Shown here: piece after piece, positions 25,884-34,171 of the stretch
Layout of the letters: every line of letters starts with the position of its first letter
Position numbering within the stretch: position 1 is the stretch's first letter
Source: Pseudomonadota bacterium
Lineage (GTDB): Bacteria > Pseudomonadota > Gammaproteobacteria > Steroidobacterales > Steroidobacteraceae
DNA: 64,000 nt
NCBI GenBank assembly: GCA_025357635.1
Contig: JANXOV010000099.1
Span: forward strand, 1-64,000
Reading direction: 5' to 3'
Program-made: the position numbers and the translations under genes
Notes under the pieces: generated by a model
Told to the model about the DNA's origin: nothing
What the model saw: only the letters and a program-made list of their open reading frames with translations
Database searches by the model: none

Positions 25884-25973
25884 GTATCTTAATCCCTGCC
25901 TGCCGAGGCCGCGCTTTTAATGTCACGATGATAATATAAAAACGCGGCAGCCGCACGCATGGCGGATCTGAAA
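25884..25973 (-). promoter_or_regulatory. Promoter region of the carnitine dehydrogenase operon
   Basis: Ninety bases separate the phosphatase-like gene from the dehydrogenase gene on the same strand. ATAATATAA at 25931-25939 stands in an AT-rich patch about 50 bases before the start and shares its core with the island at 16822-16834. On the minus strand it supplies a TATATT -10-like sequence. Confidence 0.4.
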
Positions 25974-27092
25974 CTAGGGGATTGGGGCGGGGAGCACCTC
26001 GGAAATGGGGGCCGCCGCCGCGGTAACGTCGCGCCGGTAATCGCGCCCCAGAAGCGCAGCGATGGTGGCGGCGATCTGCGCCTGCACCACCCGCGGCGTG
26101 TCATGCCGCTCCCCCAGTGCCGGCGTGTCAGGTCCCATGACGGCGATCCAGATGTTCTCGGAGCCCTTCTCGTCCACGCCATGCTCCTTCCATTGCTGCG
26201 GACCGCTGCCGCGGCCGTGGTCCGCGGTGAAGATGAACGTGGTCTTGCCGCGGTACTGCGGCATCGCCTGCATCGTCTCCCACAACTCCTGCACGAAATG
26301 ATCGGTGCGGTGCGCACTGTCCAGCACCAGATCGTAGCGGCCCTGATGCGCCCAATTATCTGTCTCGCCGTATCCGACGAAGAGCACACGCGGGTGCTTG
26401 CTCTTCACATAGTCGATCAGCGGAACCTGCAGGAGTGAATTGGGAATATCCCCTTCATCGAATCGGGTGGTCGTGCGGAACAACTGTTCAATCAGCGCAT
26501 CGCGCGAGACATCGCCGCTCTTGCGCGGCACGCTCCAGCCGGTTTGAAACACGAGCTTGCTGCGCGCGGCATTGAATATGCGATCGTAGGCGTCCCAGGT
26601 TCCGAACACGGCCACCTGGTTGCGAAAATCCGGCGAACGATTCAGCCACTCGAACACATTGATGTTGGGGTTCGGTCCGAACGCGTTGCTGTCGATGTCC
26701 GGGTTGGGAAATCCGACGCTCATCTCACTGTAGCCGGGATAGGAAAACGCCTTGTCGTTGCTGACCTGTGCAACGCTGCCCTTGAGTTGATTGCCGAACA
26801 CCTGACCTTGTCGGGCCATCGTGCCCCACAAAAAGGGGAACAGCAATTTACGCCGCTCCGCAGGATCCTCCCGCCAGTAGCGCGCTCGCAGCACATCTTG
26901 CGGCTCCCAGCCGCCACCGGTCTTCGGGTCGAGCAGCGCCGCCTCCGCGCCGGTGAACACTTCCTGCCAGCGCAGCCCGTCGCTGACGATCAGCACCACA
27001 TTCTCGGTCTTTTGAACATGCGCGGCGGCCTGCGCCCAGAGCGGGCATACGGACGCCAGCGCCGCGATAATGATAAGGGTCAGCCGGTTCAT
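25974..27092 (-). CDS. Secreted alkaline-phosphatase-superfamily protein
   Basis: The 372-residue protein begins with a signal peptide (MNRLTLIIIAALASV to about residue 23). The mature part has the metal-binding pattern of the alkaline phosphatase/sulfatase/phosphodiesterase fold: VVLIVSDGLRWQEVF near 32-46, FVGYGETDNWAHQGRYD, and FIFTADHGRG. A threonine/serine nucleophile is expected around the AFSYPGYSEMS segment. It therefore probably hydrolyses a phosphate, sulfate or phosphonate ester in the periplasm. It follows the ABC ATPase gene by 15 bases as the last gene of the long leftward operon from 33953. The substrate is unknown; a choline- or amine-bearing phosphodiester would fit the setting. 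Confidence 0.82.
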   Translation of the reverse strand: MNRLTLIIIAALASVCPLWAQAAAHVQKTENVVLIVSDGLRWQEVFTGAEAALLDPKTGGGWEPQDVLRARYWREDPAERRKLLFPFLWGTMARQGQVFGNQLKGSVAQVSNDKAFSYPGYSEMSVGFPNPDIDSNAFGPNPNINVFEWLNRSPDFRNQVAVFGTWDAYDRIFNAARSKLVFQTGWSVPRKSGDVSRDALIEQLFRTTTRFDEGDIPNSLLQVPLIDYVKSKHPRVLFVGYGETDNWAHQGRYDLVLDSAHRTDHFVQELWETMQAMPQYRGKTTFIFTADHGRGSGPQQWKEHGVDEKGSENIWIAVMGPDTPALGERHDTPRVVQAQIAATIAALLGRDYRRDVTAAAAPISEVLPAPIP

Positions 27093-27107
27093 GCTTTGTC
27101 TCTCCCG

Positions 27108-28253
27108 TCAGGATTGCAACAGCACGGCCCCGTTGGCGTGCCAGCTCAAATATACCTCATCGCTCCAATCGATCTGCAGTTCCGATTCGCGGCGCTCATT
27201 CTGCGCGAAAACCGTCACCAGTTTGCCGCTTTCCGTCTTGATCCGGTACGTGGAACGATTGCCCAGATAGCCCAACTCCCATACCACCCCTTTCAGGCGA
27301 TTGATGCGCGGATCTTCCGGCGGCAGCTTGCTCAGCCGGATTTTTTCCGGCCGCAGGGCCACCCATACGCGCTGCGCCACCGAAAAACGGCCCTGATCAT
27401 CGACGAAGAGATCGCCGCCGGTTTCTGCGCAGCGAACCGTTATGAGACCTGGCTCGCAGGCGCTGATCTGACCTTCGAAAAGATTGGCCGTGCCGATGAA
27501 ATCGGCGACGAAGCGGCTTTGCGGAAACTCGTAGATGCGCGCCGGCGTGTCCACCTGCACGGTCTGTCCGCGGTCCATCACCGCGATGCGCGTGGACAAG
27601 GCCATCGCCTCGTCCTGATCGTGAGTCACGAACACGAAGGTGATGCCGACCTTGTACTGAATGTTCATCAGCTCGAACTGCGTCTGTTCGCGCAGCTTCT
27701 TGTCCAGCGCGCTCAACGGCTCATCCAGCAGCAGAACTTTCGGACGGCGGATCAAGGCGCGCGCCAGCGCCACGCGCTGCCGCTGCCCGCCCGAGAGCTG
27801 ATGCGGCTTGCGGGCGCCCAGGGCGCTCAATTGCACCATGTCCAGGGCCTCCCGGATCTGCGCAAGCTTGGTCTGCTTCGGCAGCGGCAGCCGGCGCAGC
27901 CCGTAGCCGACGTTTTGCTCCACGCTCATATGCGGGAACAAGGCGTATGACTGGAACATCATGTTCACCGGGCGTTCATGCGGAGGCACATCGGTCATAT
28001 CGACGCCGTCGATGAAAATGCGGCCCGCACTGGGGCGGGTGAACCCCGCCAGCATGCGCAACAGCGTGGTTTTGCCGCAGCCTGAGGCACCCACCAGCGC
28101 GAACATCTCGCCCTTGTAGATCTTCAGATTGACATTGTCGACGGCGGCAAATCCGCCGAAGCTCTTGCTCACGCCCTCGATCACGATCTGGGGCGAGCTT
28201 TGCGGGTCCAGCCAGGGACGATCCGTCACCGATTTGAGCTGGGAGGCGATCAC
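27108..28253 (-). CDS. Polyamine-type ABC transporter ATP-binding protein (PotA-like)
   Basis: A 381-residue ATPase with Walker A GASGCGKTT, Q-loop MMFQSYALFPHMSV, signature LSGGQRQRVALARAL, Walker B VLLLDEPLSALDKKLR and a C-terminal TOBE domain (about 290-380) as in PotA/PotG. The GTG at 28253 lies 10 bases after the stop of the GcvT-like gene. Frames further upstream overlap that gene and read low-complexity sequence. The cognate permeases are on the other strand at 37926-39684 and the binding protein is at 40362. Confidence 0.9.
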   Translation of the reverse strand: MIASQLKSVTDRPWLDPQSSPQIVIEGVSKSFGGFAAVDNVNLKIYKGEMFALVGASGCGKTTLLRMLAGFTRPSAGRIFIDGVDMTDVPPHERPVNMMFQSYALFPHMSVEQNVGYGLRRLPLPKQTKLAQIREALDMVQLSALGARKPHQLSGGQRQRVALARALIRRPKVLLLDEPLSALDKKLREQTQFELMNIQYKVGITFVFVTHDQDEAMALSTRIAVMDRGQTVQVDTPARIYEFPQSRFVADFIGTANLFEGQISACEPGLITVRCAETGGDLFVDDQGRFSVAQRVWVALRPEKIRLSKLPPEDPRINRLKGVVWELGYLGNRSTYRIKTESGKLVTVFAQNERRESELQIDWSDEVYLSWHANGAVLLQS

Positions 28254-28263
28254 CTGTGAAGGT

Positions 28264-29472
28264 TCAGCAATCGGCCGGCGGCGTCGCGCGCCGGCGCGCC
28301 GGCGCAAAGAAGGGCTTTTCGACCACCCGGGCCTGCACCATTCTTCGTTCCCAAACCAGTTCGCGATTCAAGTAGATCTCCGTCCACAGAGAGGTGCCAA
28401 GCCGGAAGTACGGCGCCTCGACCATAGCAAGCGCGATGTTGCGCTTGCAAGTAGGCGACCAGATGGCCGAGGTTACGCTGCCGATTTCCCGGTTGCCCGC
28501 CTTGTCCAGGTACAACAGCGAGTTAACCGCCGGCTTGTTGCCGTCGATGTCCAAACCCACCAGCTGCCGGGCGAGACCGCGCCGCTGTTCCTGCAGCAAT
28601 GCACGACGTCCATTGAAGTGCCCCTTATTGAAATCCACCAGCCAGCTTAAGCCCAGCTCCAGCGGCGAACGGTCCCTGCCCAGGCGAATGGTGTGTTCGC
28701 TGGAGACGAAGTCGACATTCGGACTTAAGAAGCCCGCTTCGATGCGCGCGATGTTCAGCGCCTGCGACCCGATGGCCCGGATGCCGCGGCTATTGCCGGC
28801 CTGCATCAACCGGTCCCAGATCTGCTCCGCATGCTGCGGGTCCATCCACAATTCATAGCCCAGATCGCCGGTAAAGCCGGTTCGCGAGGCCATGATGTTC
28901 ATGCCCTCGACGGTGAAATGGCGCGTTTCGAAAGGCTTGATCAGCTCGATACCCTGAAGCCCGAACGCTTTGAGTGTGGCGCAGGATGTCGGTCCCTGAA
29001 CCGCGAGCGCGGCAATCTGCTCGGTGACCTCGGACAGCTCAACGTCAAAACCGACCGCCGACTCGAGCAGCCAGTCGATCTGCCGCTGCGCCGTGCACAG
29101 ACGAAACTCCTGCCGGCCGAGACGAAAAACGGTGCCGTCGTCGATGATGTGGCCCGCATCGTTGCACCAGACGCAATACATGACCCGGTCCTGCTTGAGC
29201 TTGCCGATGTCGCGCGTCACCAGACGGTTCAAGTAACTTTCCGCGTCCACCCCGGTGATGCGGTATTTGACCATGGGCGTCAGGTCGAACAGCGTCGTGG
29301 CATTGCGTATCGCAAAGTATTCCTGGTCCGCGGTCGTGAACACATCGACCGTGGTGTAACCGGCCCAGGGAATGAAGGAGTCAACCTGTGACAGCTCACG
29401 CGCGCGCTCGTGAAACGGCGTCTTGAGCAGCGGCTGTTTGAAATGCGTCAGGCTCGATACGGCGTCGACCAT
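28264..29472 (-). CDS. GcvT-like aminomethyltransferase / folate-dependent demethylase
   Basis: The 402-residue protein is a stand-alone GcvT fold. DLTPMVKYRITGVDAESYLNRL, the folate-site segment SRTGFTGDLGYELWM and ALNIARIEAGFLSP are the family landmarks. Such proteins move a methyl or methylene group from a substrate to THF; DMSP demethylase DmdA and the glycine cleavage T protein are the known poles of the group. No other glycine cleavage genes are nearby, so a catabolic demethylase role is likelier. It begins one base after the flavoenzyme gene upstream. Confidence 0.82.
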   Translation of the reverse strand: MVDAVSSLTHFKQPLLKTPFHERARELSQVDSFIPWAGYTTVDVFTTADQEYFAIRNATTLFDLTPMVKYRITGVDAESYLNRLVTRDIGKLKQDRVMYCVWCNDAGHIIDDGTVFRLGRQEFRLCTAQRQIDWLLESAVGFDVELSEVTEQIAALAVQGPTSCATLKAFGLQGIELIKPFETRHFTVEGMNIMASRTGFTGDLGYELWMDPQHAEQIWDRLMQAGNSRGIRAIGSQALNIARIEAGFLSPNVDFVSSEHTIRLGRDRSPLELGLSWLVDFNKGHFNGRRALLQEQRRGLARQLVGLDIDGNKPAVNSLLYLDKAGNREIGSVTSAIWSPTCKRNIALAMVEAPYFRLGTSLWTEIYLNRELVWERRMVQARVVEKPFFAPARRRATPPADC

Positions 29473-29473
29473 G

Positions 29474-31027
29474 TCAGTTCATCCCGATGATTCGCCGTGC
29501 GGCATTGCGGCCCGGCAGGCCTGTGACGCCGCCGCCCGGATGTGAACCCGCTCCGCAAAGGAACAAGCCAGGCAAGGGTGTGGCGTACTGAGCCGCACCG
29601 GGAACCGGGCGTACCATGAAGAATTGATCGAAGGCAAACTCGGCATGATGCCAATGCCCGCCGCTGATCTTGAAATCCCGCTCGATGTCGACCGGCGTCA
29701 CCAGTTCGCTGGCAAGGACGCTTGTGCTCAGACCCGGTGCGAACGTCTCGATGCGCCGCACGGCAATGTCGAGAAATTTCTGCCGTGCCGCATCCCAGCC
29801 GCCTTTAAGGTCGTACGGCGCGTACTGCACGATCGCCGACAATACATGGCTGCCCGTCGGCGCCAGCGTCGCATCATCGATGCTGGGCACGCTGATCTCC
29901 AGCACCGGCTCTGAGGAATACTCGCCGTACTTGGAGTGGTTGTAGGCGCGCTCGATGTGATCCAGCGACGGCGCGATCAGCAAGCGGCCACGCAACTGCT
30001 GCGTCGAAACCCCGCGAAATGCGGGCAGCTCCTTCAAGGCAAGATGCAACTTGGCTGTCAGTCCTTTGCCGCGCAAATGCCTGACGCTGCGCACGAAGCC
30101 GGTGTCCAGATGGCGCGTTCCCAGCAGACCCAGCAGGGTGGATTTTGGATCCGCGCTGGAAATGATTGTGCGAGCGCGAATATGCTCGTCGCCAGCCAGC
30201 ACCACGCCTGTCGCGCGATCGGACTCCACGACGATGCGGCTGACCGTGGCGTTCACGCGTATGTGCGCACCGGCCGCGCGCGCGCTGGCGGCCAGCGCTT
30301 CGCACACCGCGCCCATGCCCCCCTGTGCCGCGGTGATTTCATTGTGAGCCGCGCCTTCGCAGGCCATGCGATACAGGAGTGAGAGCACGGTGCCCGGCGT
30401 GCGCGGACCGTAGTTGGTGCCCAGCGTGGCATCCAGGCCCAGCGCGCCCTTCAGCTCGGCGGTTTCGAAATGCTCTTCGAGCAGGTCGTAGACGTTCATG
30501 CCGCCGATACGCAGCAGTTCGCGCATATCGCGCCGCCCCAGCTTGCGCAGCTTCCAACCCAGCCGCAGCAGCGACAGCTTGTCCTTCAGTTCATTCGTGC
30601 CCAGGCGCGGCGGCGGTGCATCCAGCGCGGACATGAGAACGGCGGCGAACTTGCGCATTTGTGCGGTGTAGGCTTGAAAACCCGCCGCATCACGAATCGA
30701 CACAGCCGACAGGCCCGCGGCATCCAGCGTAAACGGCGACTGACTCTCGCGAAGCGCGGTGGTGGACAATCCCCGAGACGCCAGTTTCAGTCCATGCCCG
30801 GCCAGATTCAGCTCACTCACGATGTCCGCCGGCATCAGATGCAGCAGATGCGCGCACGCGGACACCTTGAAACCCGGCGTGAATTCGCGCGTGACCGCGG
30901 CGCCGCCCACCTGTCCGGCCGCCTCCAGCACGAGCACGGATTTTCCAGCGCGCGCCAGATAGGCGGCGCACACCAGGCCATTGTGGCCCGCACCGATGAC
31001 GATGCAGTCGTAGGTACCGCCGTTCAA
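29474..31027 (-). CDS. Phytoene-desaturase-like FAD oxidoreductase, second of a pair
   Basis: The 517-residue flavoprotein belongs to the COG1233 amine-oxidase/phytoene-desaturase group. The dinucleotide motif is CIVIGAGHNGLVCAAYLARAG, with LEAAGQVGGAAVTREF next and GLFLCGAGSHPGGGVTGLPG closing the FAD site at the C-terminus. No carotenoid gene is nearby, so an amine or hydroxyacid dehydrogenation is more likely. The TTG at 31027 overlaps the upstream stop as TTGA and puts the FAD motif at the N-terminus. It is a paralogue of its upstream neighbour. Confidence 0.86.
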   Translation of the reverse strand: MNGGTYDCIVIGAGHNGLVCAAYLARAGKSVLVLEAAGQVGGAAVTREFTPGFKVSACAHLLHLMPADIVSELNLAGHGLKLASRGLSTTALRESQSPFTLDAAGLSAVSIRDAAGFQAYTAQMRKFAAVLMSALDAPPPRLGTNELKDKLSLLRLGWKLRKLGRRDMRELLRIGGMNVYDLLEEHFETAELKGALGLDATLGTNYGPRTPGTVLSLLYRMACEGAAHNEITAAQGGMGAVCEALAASARAAGAHIRVNATVSRIVVESDRATGVVLAGDEHIRARTIISSADPKSTLLGLLGTRHLDTGFVRSVRHLRGKGLTAKLHLALKELPAFRGVSTQQLRGRLLIAPSLDHIERAYNHSKYGEYSSEPVLEISVPSIDDATLAPTGSHVLSAIVQYAPYDLKGGWDAARQKFLDIAVRRIETFAPGLSTSVLASELVTPVDIERDFKISGGHWHHAEFAFDQFFMVRPVPGAAQYATPLPGLFLCGAGSHPGGGVTGLPGRNAARRIIGMN

Positions 31028-32625
31028 TGCGCCGCCCGGGAACCGCGCGAAGCGTCGCGCAGAATGGCTCGTGCCGCATTGGCGCCCGGCGCTCCCATGA
31101 CGCCGCCGCCCGGATGGGTGCTCGACCCGCACATATACAGCCCGCGCACCGGGCCACGGTATTGCGCGTAGCCGGGTATCGGCCGGTTGAACAGCAATTG
31201 ATCCAGCGTCAGCTCGCCCTGGAAGATATTGCCCTCGGTCAGCCCGACCTCGTTCTCGATATCCCAGGGCGTGCGGATTTCCGCATGCAGGATCAGCTTT
31301 TTGAAGTCAGGGCTGTGCTGCGCGATGGTGTCGATGACCGTGTCGCCGAACGCCTGGCGCTTGGCCGGCGTCCAATCGCCGTCGGCCAGGCGGTACGGGC
31401 AATACTGAACGAACACCGACATGTAGTGCTTGCCATTGGGCGTCATGGTCGGATCAATCTGGGTCGGAATGAGCATGTCGATGTAGGGCGCCTGCGACCA
31501 GCGTCCCGCCTTCCAATCATCGTAGGCACGCTCGACCATCTCGATGGTGTCGGTGACGTGAAGATCGCCGCGGATGCAGGGCGAACCCGGCGGAATGGCC
31601 GGAAAACTCGGCAGGCCGTCCAGTGCGATGTTCAACTTGCCCGACGAGCCGCGGATCTTGAAGTTCTTCACCTGCCGCACGAACTCCGGCGGCAGGTCGG
31701 ATTCATCCATGGTGTTGAGGAAGGTGCGGCGTACGTCCATGTTCGACACCACCATCGGCGCGAACAGTTCTTCCCCGCCCGCCAGCCGCACACCGACCGC
31801 GCGCTCGTTGCGCACCAGGATTTTCTCCACCGGCGCCGAAGCGCGGATGCTGCCACCGCTGGCTTTCAAAGACTCACCCAGCGCCTGAGTGATCGCGCCC
31901 ATGCCGCCGCGCGCAAATCCCCATGCGCCCACCGTGTCATCGATGTCGCCCATGTAGTGATGCAGCAGCACGTAAGCGGACCCCGGCGAGCGCGGGCCCA
32001 GCGCCGTGCCGATGATCGAGCTGCCGGAAAAGTGCGCCTTGACGATTTCGCTCTCGAAATACTCATCCAGAAAATCCGCGGCGCTCATGGTCCAGAAGCG
32101 CAGTGTTTCGTACATGCGCTGTTCGCCCATGTTGTGAAATCGCTTGCCCAGGTATAGCAGCTCCTGGATGTCGCGCGGCCTGAAGGAGGTCGGATCCGGC
32201 GGTTCGCGCATCAACAAGGGCTTGATGAACTTGCATTGCCGCATGACGTCGCGCGCATAGCGCTCGTAACTTTCCGCATCGCGTTTGGAATGGCGCGCGA
32301 TCTCGCGGCGGAACGCATCGTGGTTGTCATACACGGCAAGGTGGCCGCCGTCGCGCATCATGGTGCAGCCGCCCTCGTAGGGTATGATCTGCAAACCATA
32401 TTTTGGCAGCTCAAGCGTCCGGATGATCTCCGGGCGCAACAGACTGCAAACGTAGGAGCAGTTCGAATAGGTGAAGTCCTTGTACAGCTGGCGGCTGACG
32501 GCCGCGCCGCCGATGTATTCGTTGCGCTCCAGCACCAGCACGTTGAGACCCGCGCGTGCAAGATAGCAGGCGGCCACAAGGCCGTTGTGCCCCGCCCCGA
32601 CGATGATGGCGTCGTGCTCCTTCAA
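31024..32625 (-). CDS. Phytoene-desaturase-like FAD oxidoreductase, first of a pair
   Basis: The 533-residue paralogue of the next gene has AIIVGAGHNGLVAACYLARAG at residue 6, RNEYIGGAAVSRQL, and the C-terminal GLYMCGSSTHPGGGVMGAPG. The start is a TTG at 32625 overlapping the aminotransferase stop (TTGA), the same arrangement as in the following gene. Two such enzymes side by side may act as a heterodimer or on successive C-N or C-O oxidations. The family is poorly characterised outside carotenoid synthesis. Confidence 0.86.
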   Translation of the reverse strand: MKEHDAIIVGAGHNGLVAACYLARAGLNVLVLERNEYIGGAAVSRQLYKDFTYSNCSYVCSLLRPEIIRTLELPKYGLQIIPYEGGCTMMRDGGHLAVYDNHDAFRREIARHSKRDAESYERYARDVMRQCKFIKPLLMREPPDPTSFRPRDIQELLYLGKRFHNMGEQRMYETLRFWTMSAADFLDEYFESEIVKAHFSGSSIIGTALGPRSPGSAYVLLHHYMGDIDDTVGAWGFARGGMGAITQALGESLKASGGSIRASAPVEKILVRNERAVGVRLAGGEELFAPMVVSNMDVRRTFLNTMDESDLPPEFVRQVKNFKIRGSSGKLNIALDGLPSFPAIPPGSPCIRGDLHVTDTIEMVERAYDDWKAGRWSQAPYIDMLIPTQIDPTMTPNGKHYMSVFVQYCPYRLADGDWTPAKRQAFGDTVIDTIAQHSPDFKKLILHAEIRTPWDIENEVGLTEGNIFQGELTLDQLLFNRPIPGYAQYRGPVRGLYMCGSSTHPGGGVMGAPGANAARAILRDASRGSRAAH

Positions 32626-33953
32626 GCGGAAACTTTGTCGACTGACACGCTGCCGGACTGCAGCGTCGTGTCCACTGCGATTTCGAATGCAGCAAGAGTG
32701 TCCTTCAGGCAGGATTCGTCGTGCGCCTCGCAGATGAACCAAGGTTCGCGTGAATCCGGTTCACACAGGATTTTTTCATCGTGCAGCACGCGCGCCATCG
32801 CGTCGTAGAACGAATAGTCGCTGCTCTTCCAGTCACGGTAATTGCGCGGCGGCTCGGCCGCGAAGTACAAGCCGCTCATGGAAGGATGACCGACGAAACT
32901 GTGGGCGATGCCGCGCGCATTCAGCACGGCGCGCATGCCGGCGCGCAGCCGCGTGCCGTACTCTGCGATGGTCTTGAGCGCATCGGTCTCATCGAGAATT
33001 TCCAGGGTCTTTTCCGCGGCGGCCATCGACACCGCATGCGCGGTGTAGGTGCCGCCGTGCGCCACGCCGCGGCCGAGCTTGCGCATGATGCGTTCGCGTC
33101 CCGCCAGCACCGAAATCGGATAGCCATTGCCGACCGCCTTTGCAAAGGTGCACAGGTCGGCATGGACGCCGTACAGCTCCTGCACGCCGCCGCGCGCCAC
33201 GCGGAAACCCGTCTTCACCTCGTCGATCAGCAGCACCACACCATATTTGTCGCACAACTCGCGCGCCACCTTGAGGTACTCGGGTTCGGCCGCAATCCCC
33301 AGGCAATTGCCCATGATGGGCTCGATCAGCATGCACGCGAGCCGGTTCGCGTTGCGCTTGAACACCTCTTCCAACTGATTGGCGTCGTTGGCCTGCACGA
33401 AATGCGCAAAACTGCGCGTACTCACCGGCACGCCTTCACTGTAGGGCTTGATCTCCGGATCACCCACTTGCGACCACTGATCCATGGGGGTGAACCACAT
33501 GGCGGCATCGAACAGACCGTGATAGCTGCCTTCGAGAATGACGTAGTCATCCTTGCCGGTGTAGGCGCGCGCCAGGCGCAGCCCCGCCATCACGGCCTCA
33601 GTGCCGGAATTGGAAAAGCGCACGAGTTCCGCCGCCGGCACCATCTTGGAAATGCGCTCGGCCACGGTCAGTTCACGCTCGGTGGACAAGGCAAACACAC
33701 CGCCCACCTTCATGCCCTCGATGGCGGCCGCGTCCACGCGTGGATCCGCGTAGCCCAGAATCGCCGGTCCGTAGCCCAGGCGGTAGTCAACGTACACGTT
33801 GTCGTCGAGATCGGTGACGCGCGCGCCGCGTCCGTGCTTCACGTAGATCGTGCGGTCTTCGCCCCAATAACGAAAATTCGATGCAACTCCCAAGGGCAGC
33901 TTTTTGACTGCGCGCTGGAAGTGGGCATTGCTCTTGCTGAGGTCTCTGGGCAT
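32622..33953 (-). CDS. Class III aminotransferase (glutamate-1-semialdehyde aminomutase-like)
   Basis: The 443-residue PLP enzyme has RFSNSGTEAVMAGLRLARAYTGK, LLIDEVKTGFRVARGG and the PLP lysine in CTFAKAVGNGYPISVLAGR. These place it among the GSA-aminomutase-like aminotransferases rather than haem enzymes, because the tail and neighbours are catabolic. The ATG at 33953 has GGAG six bases upstream; a TTG four codons earlier was rejected. It is the first gene of a leftward operon that runs to 25974, and is divergent from the Rieske oxygenase. Confidence 0.88.
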   Translation of the reverse strand: MPRDLSKSNAHFQRAVKKLPLGVASNFRYWGEDRTIYVKHGRGARVTDLDDNVYVDYRLGYGPAILGYADPRVDAAAIEGMKVGGVFALSTERELTVAERISKMVPAAELVRFSNSGTEAVMAGLRLARAYTGKDDYVILEGSYHGLFDAAMWFTPMDQWSQVGDPEIKPYSEGVPVSTRSFAHFVQANDANQLEEVFKRNANRLACMLIEPIMGNCLGIAAEPEYLKVARELCDKYGVVLLIDEVKTGFRVARGGVQELYGVHADLCTFAKAVGNGYPISVLAGRERIMRKLGRGVAHGGTYTAHAVSMAAAEKTLEILDETDALKTIAEYGTRLRAGMRAVLNARGIAHSFVGHPSMSGLYFAAEPPRNYRDWKSSDYSFYDAMARVLHDEKILCEPDSREPWFICEAHDESCLKDTLAAFEIAVDTTLQSGSVSVDKVSA

Positions 33954-34171
33954 GTGGCACTCCAATCTTTATTCTAAGGGTTTGCGCCCCGGTCGCGAGA
34001 ACCTACCATTGCGGCGCCCCGGCGTCCACAGTTTTATATAACCATATAATGTCAATGAATTCAGCAGGAAACCTAATAAAATAGGCAAATACGACGTATT
34101 TTGACGCTTGCCAAAGTCTTCGTTTCCAGGTTAAATTAAACACTCATATAAATCCCACCAGGGGGCCATCA
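33954..34171. promoter_or_regulatory. Divergent control region with two palindromes
   Basis: This 218-base gap between the aminotransferase and the Rieske oxygenase is AT-rich from about 34030 to 34155. It contains TTATAT-AACC-ATATAA at 34034-34049 and a perfect 15-base palindrome AAATACG-A-CGTATTT at 34087-34101. Both are good candidates for operators of the BetI-like regulator at 36916. GGGGG six bases before the GTG at 34172 is the ribosome binding site of the oxygenase. Confidence 0.5.

Noticed and set aside
28264..29472. Calling the GcvT-like protein a glycine cleavage T protein
   Set aside because: No gcvH or gcvP is nearby and the gene is embedded in an amine catabolic operon, so only the fold is claimed.
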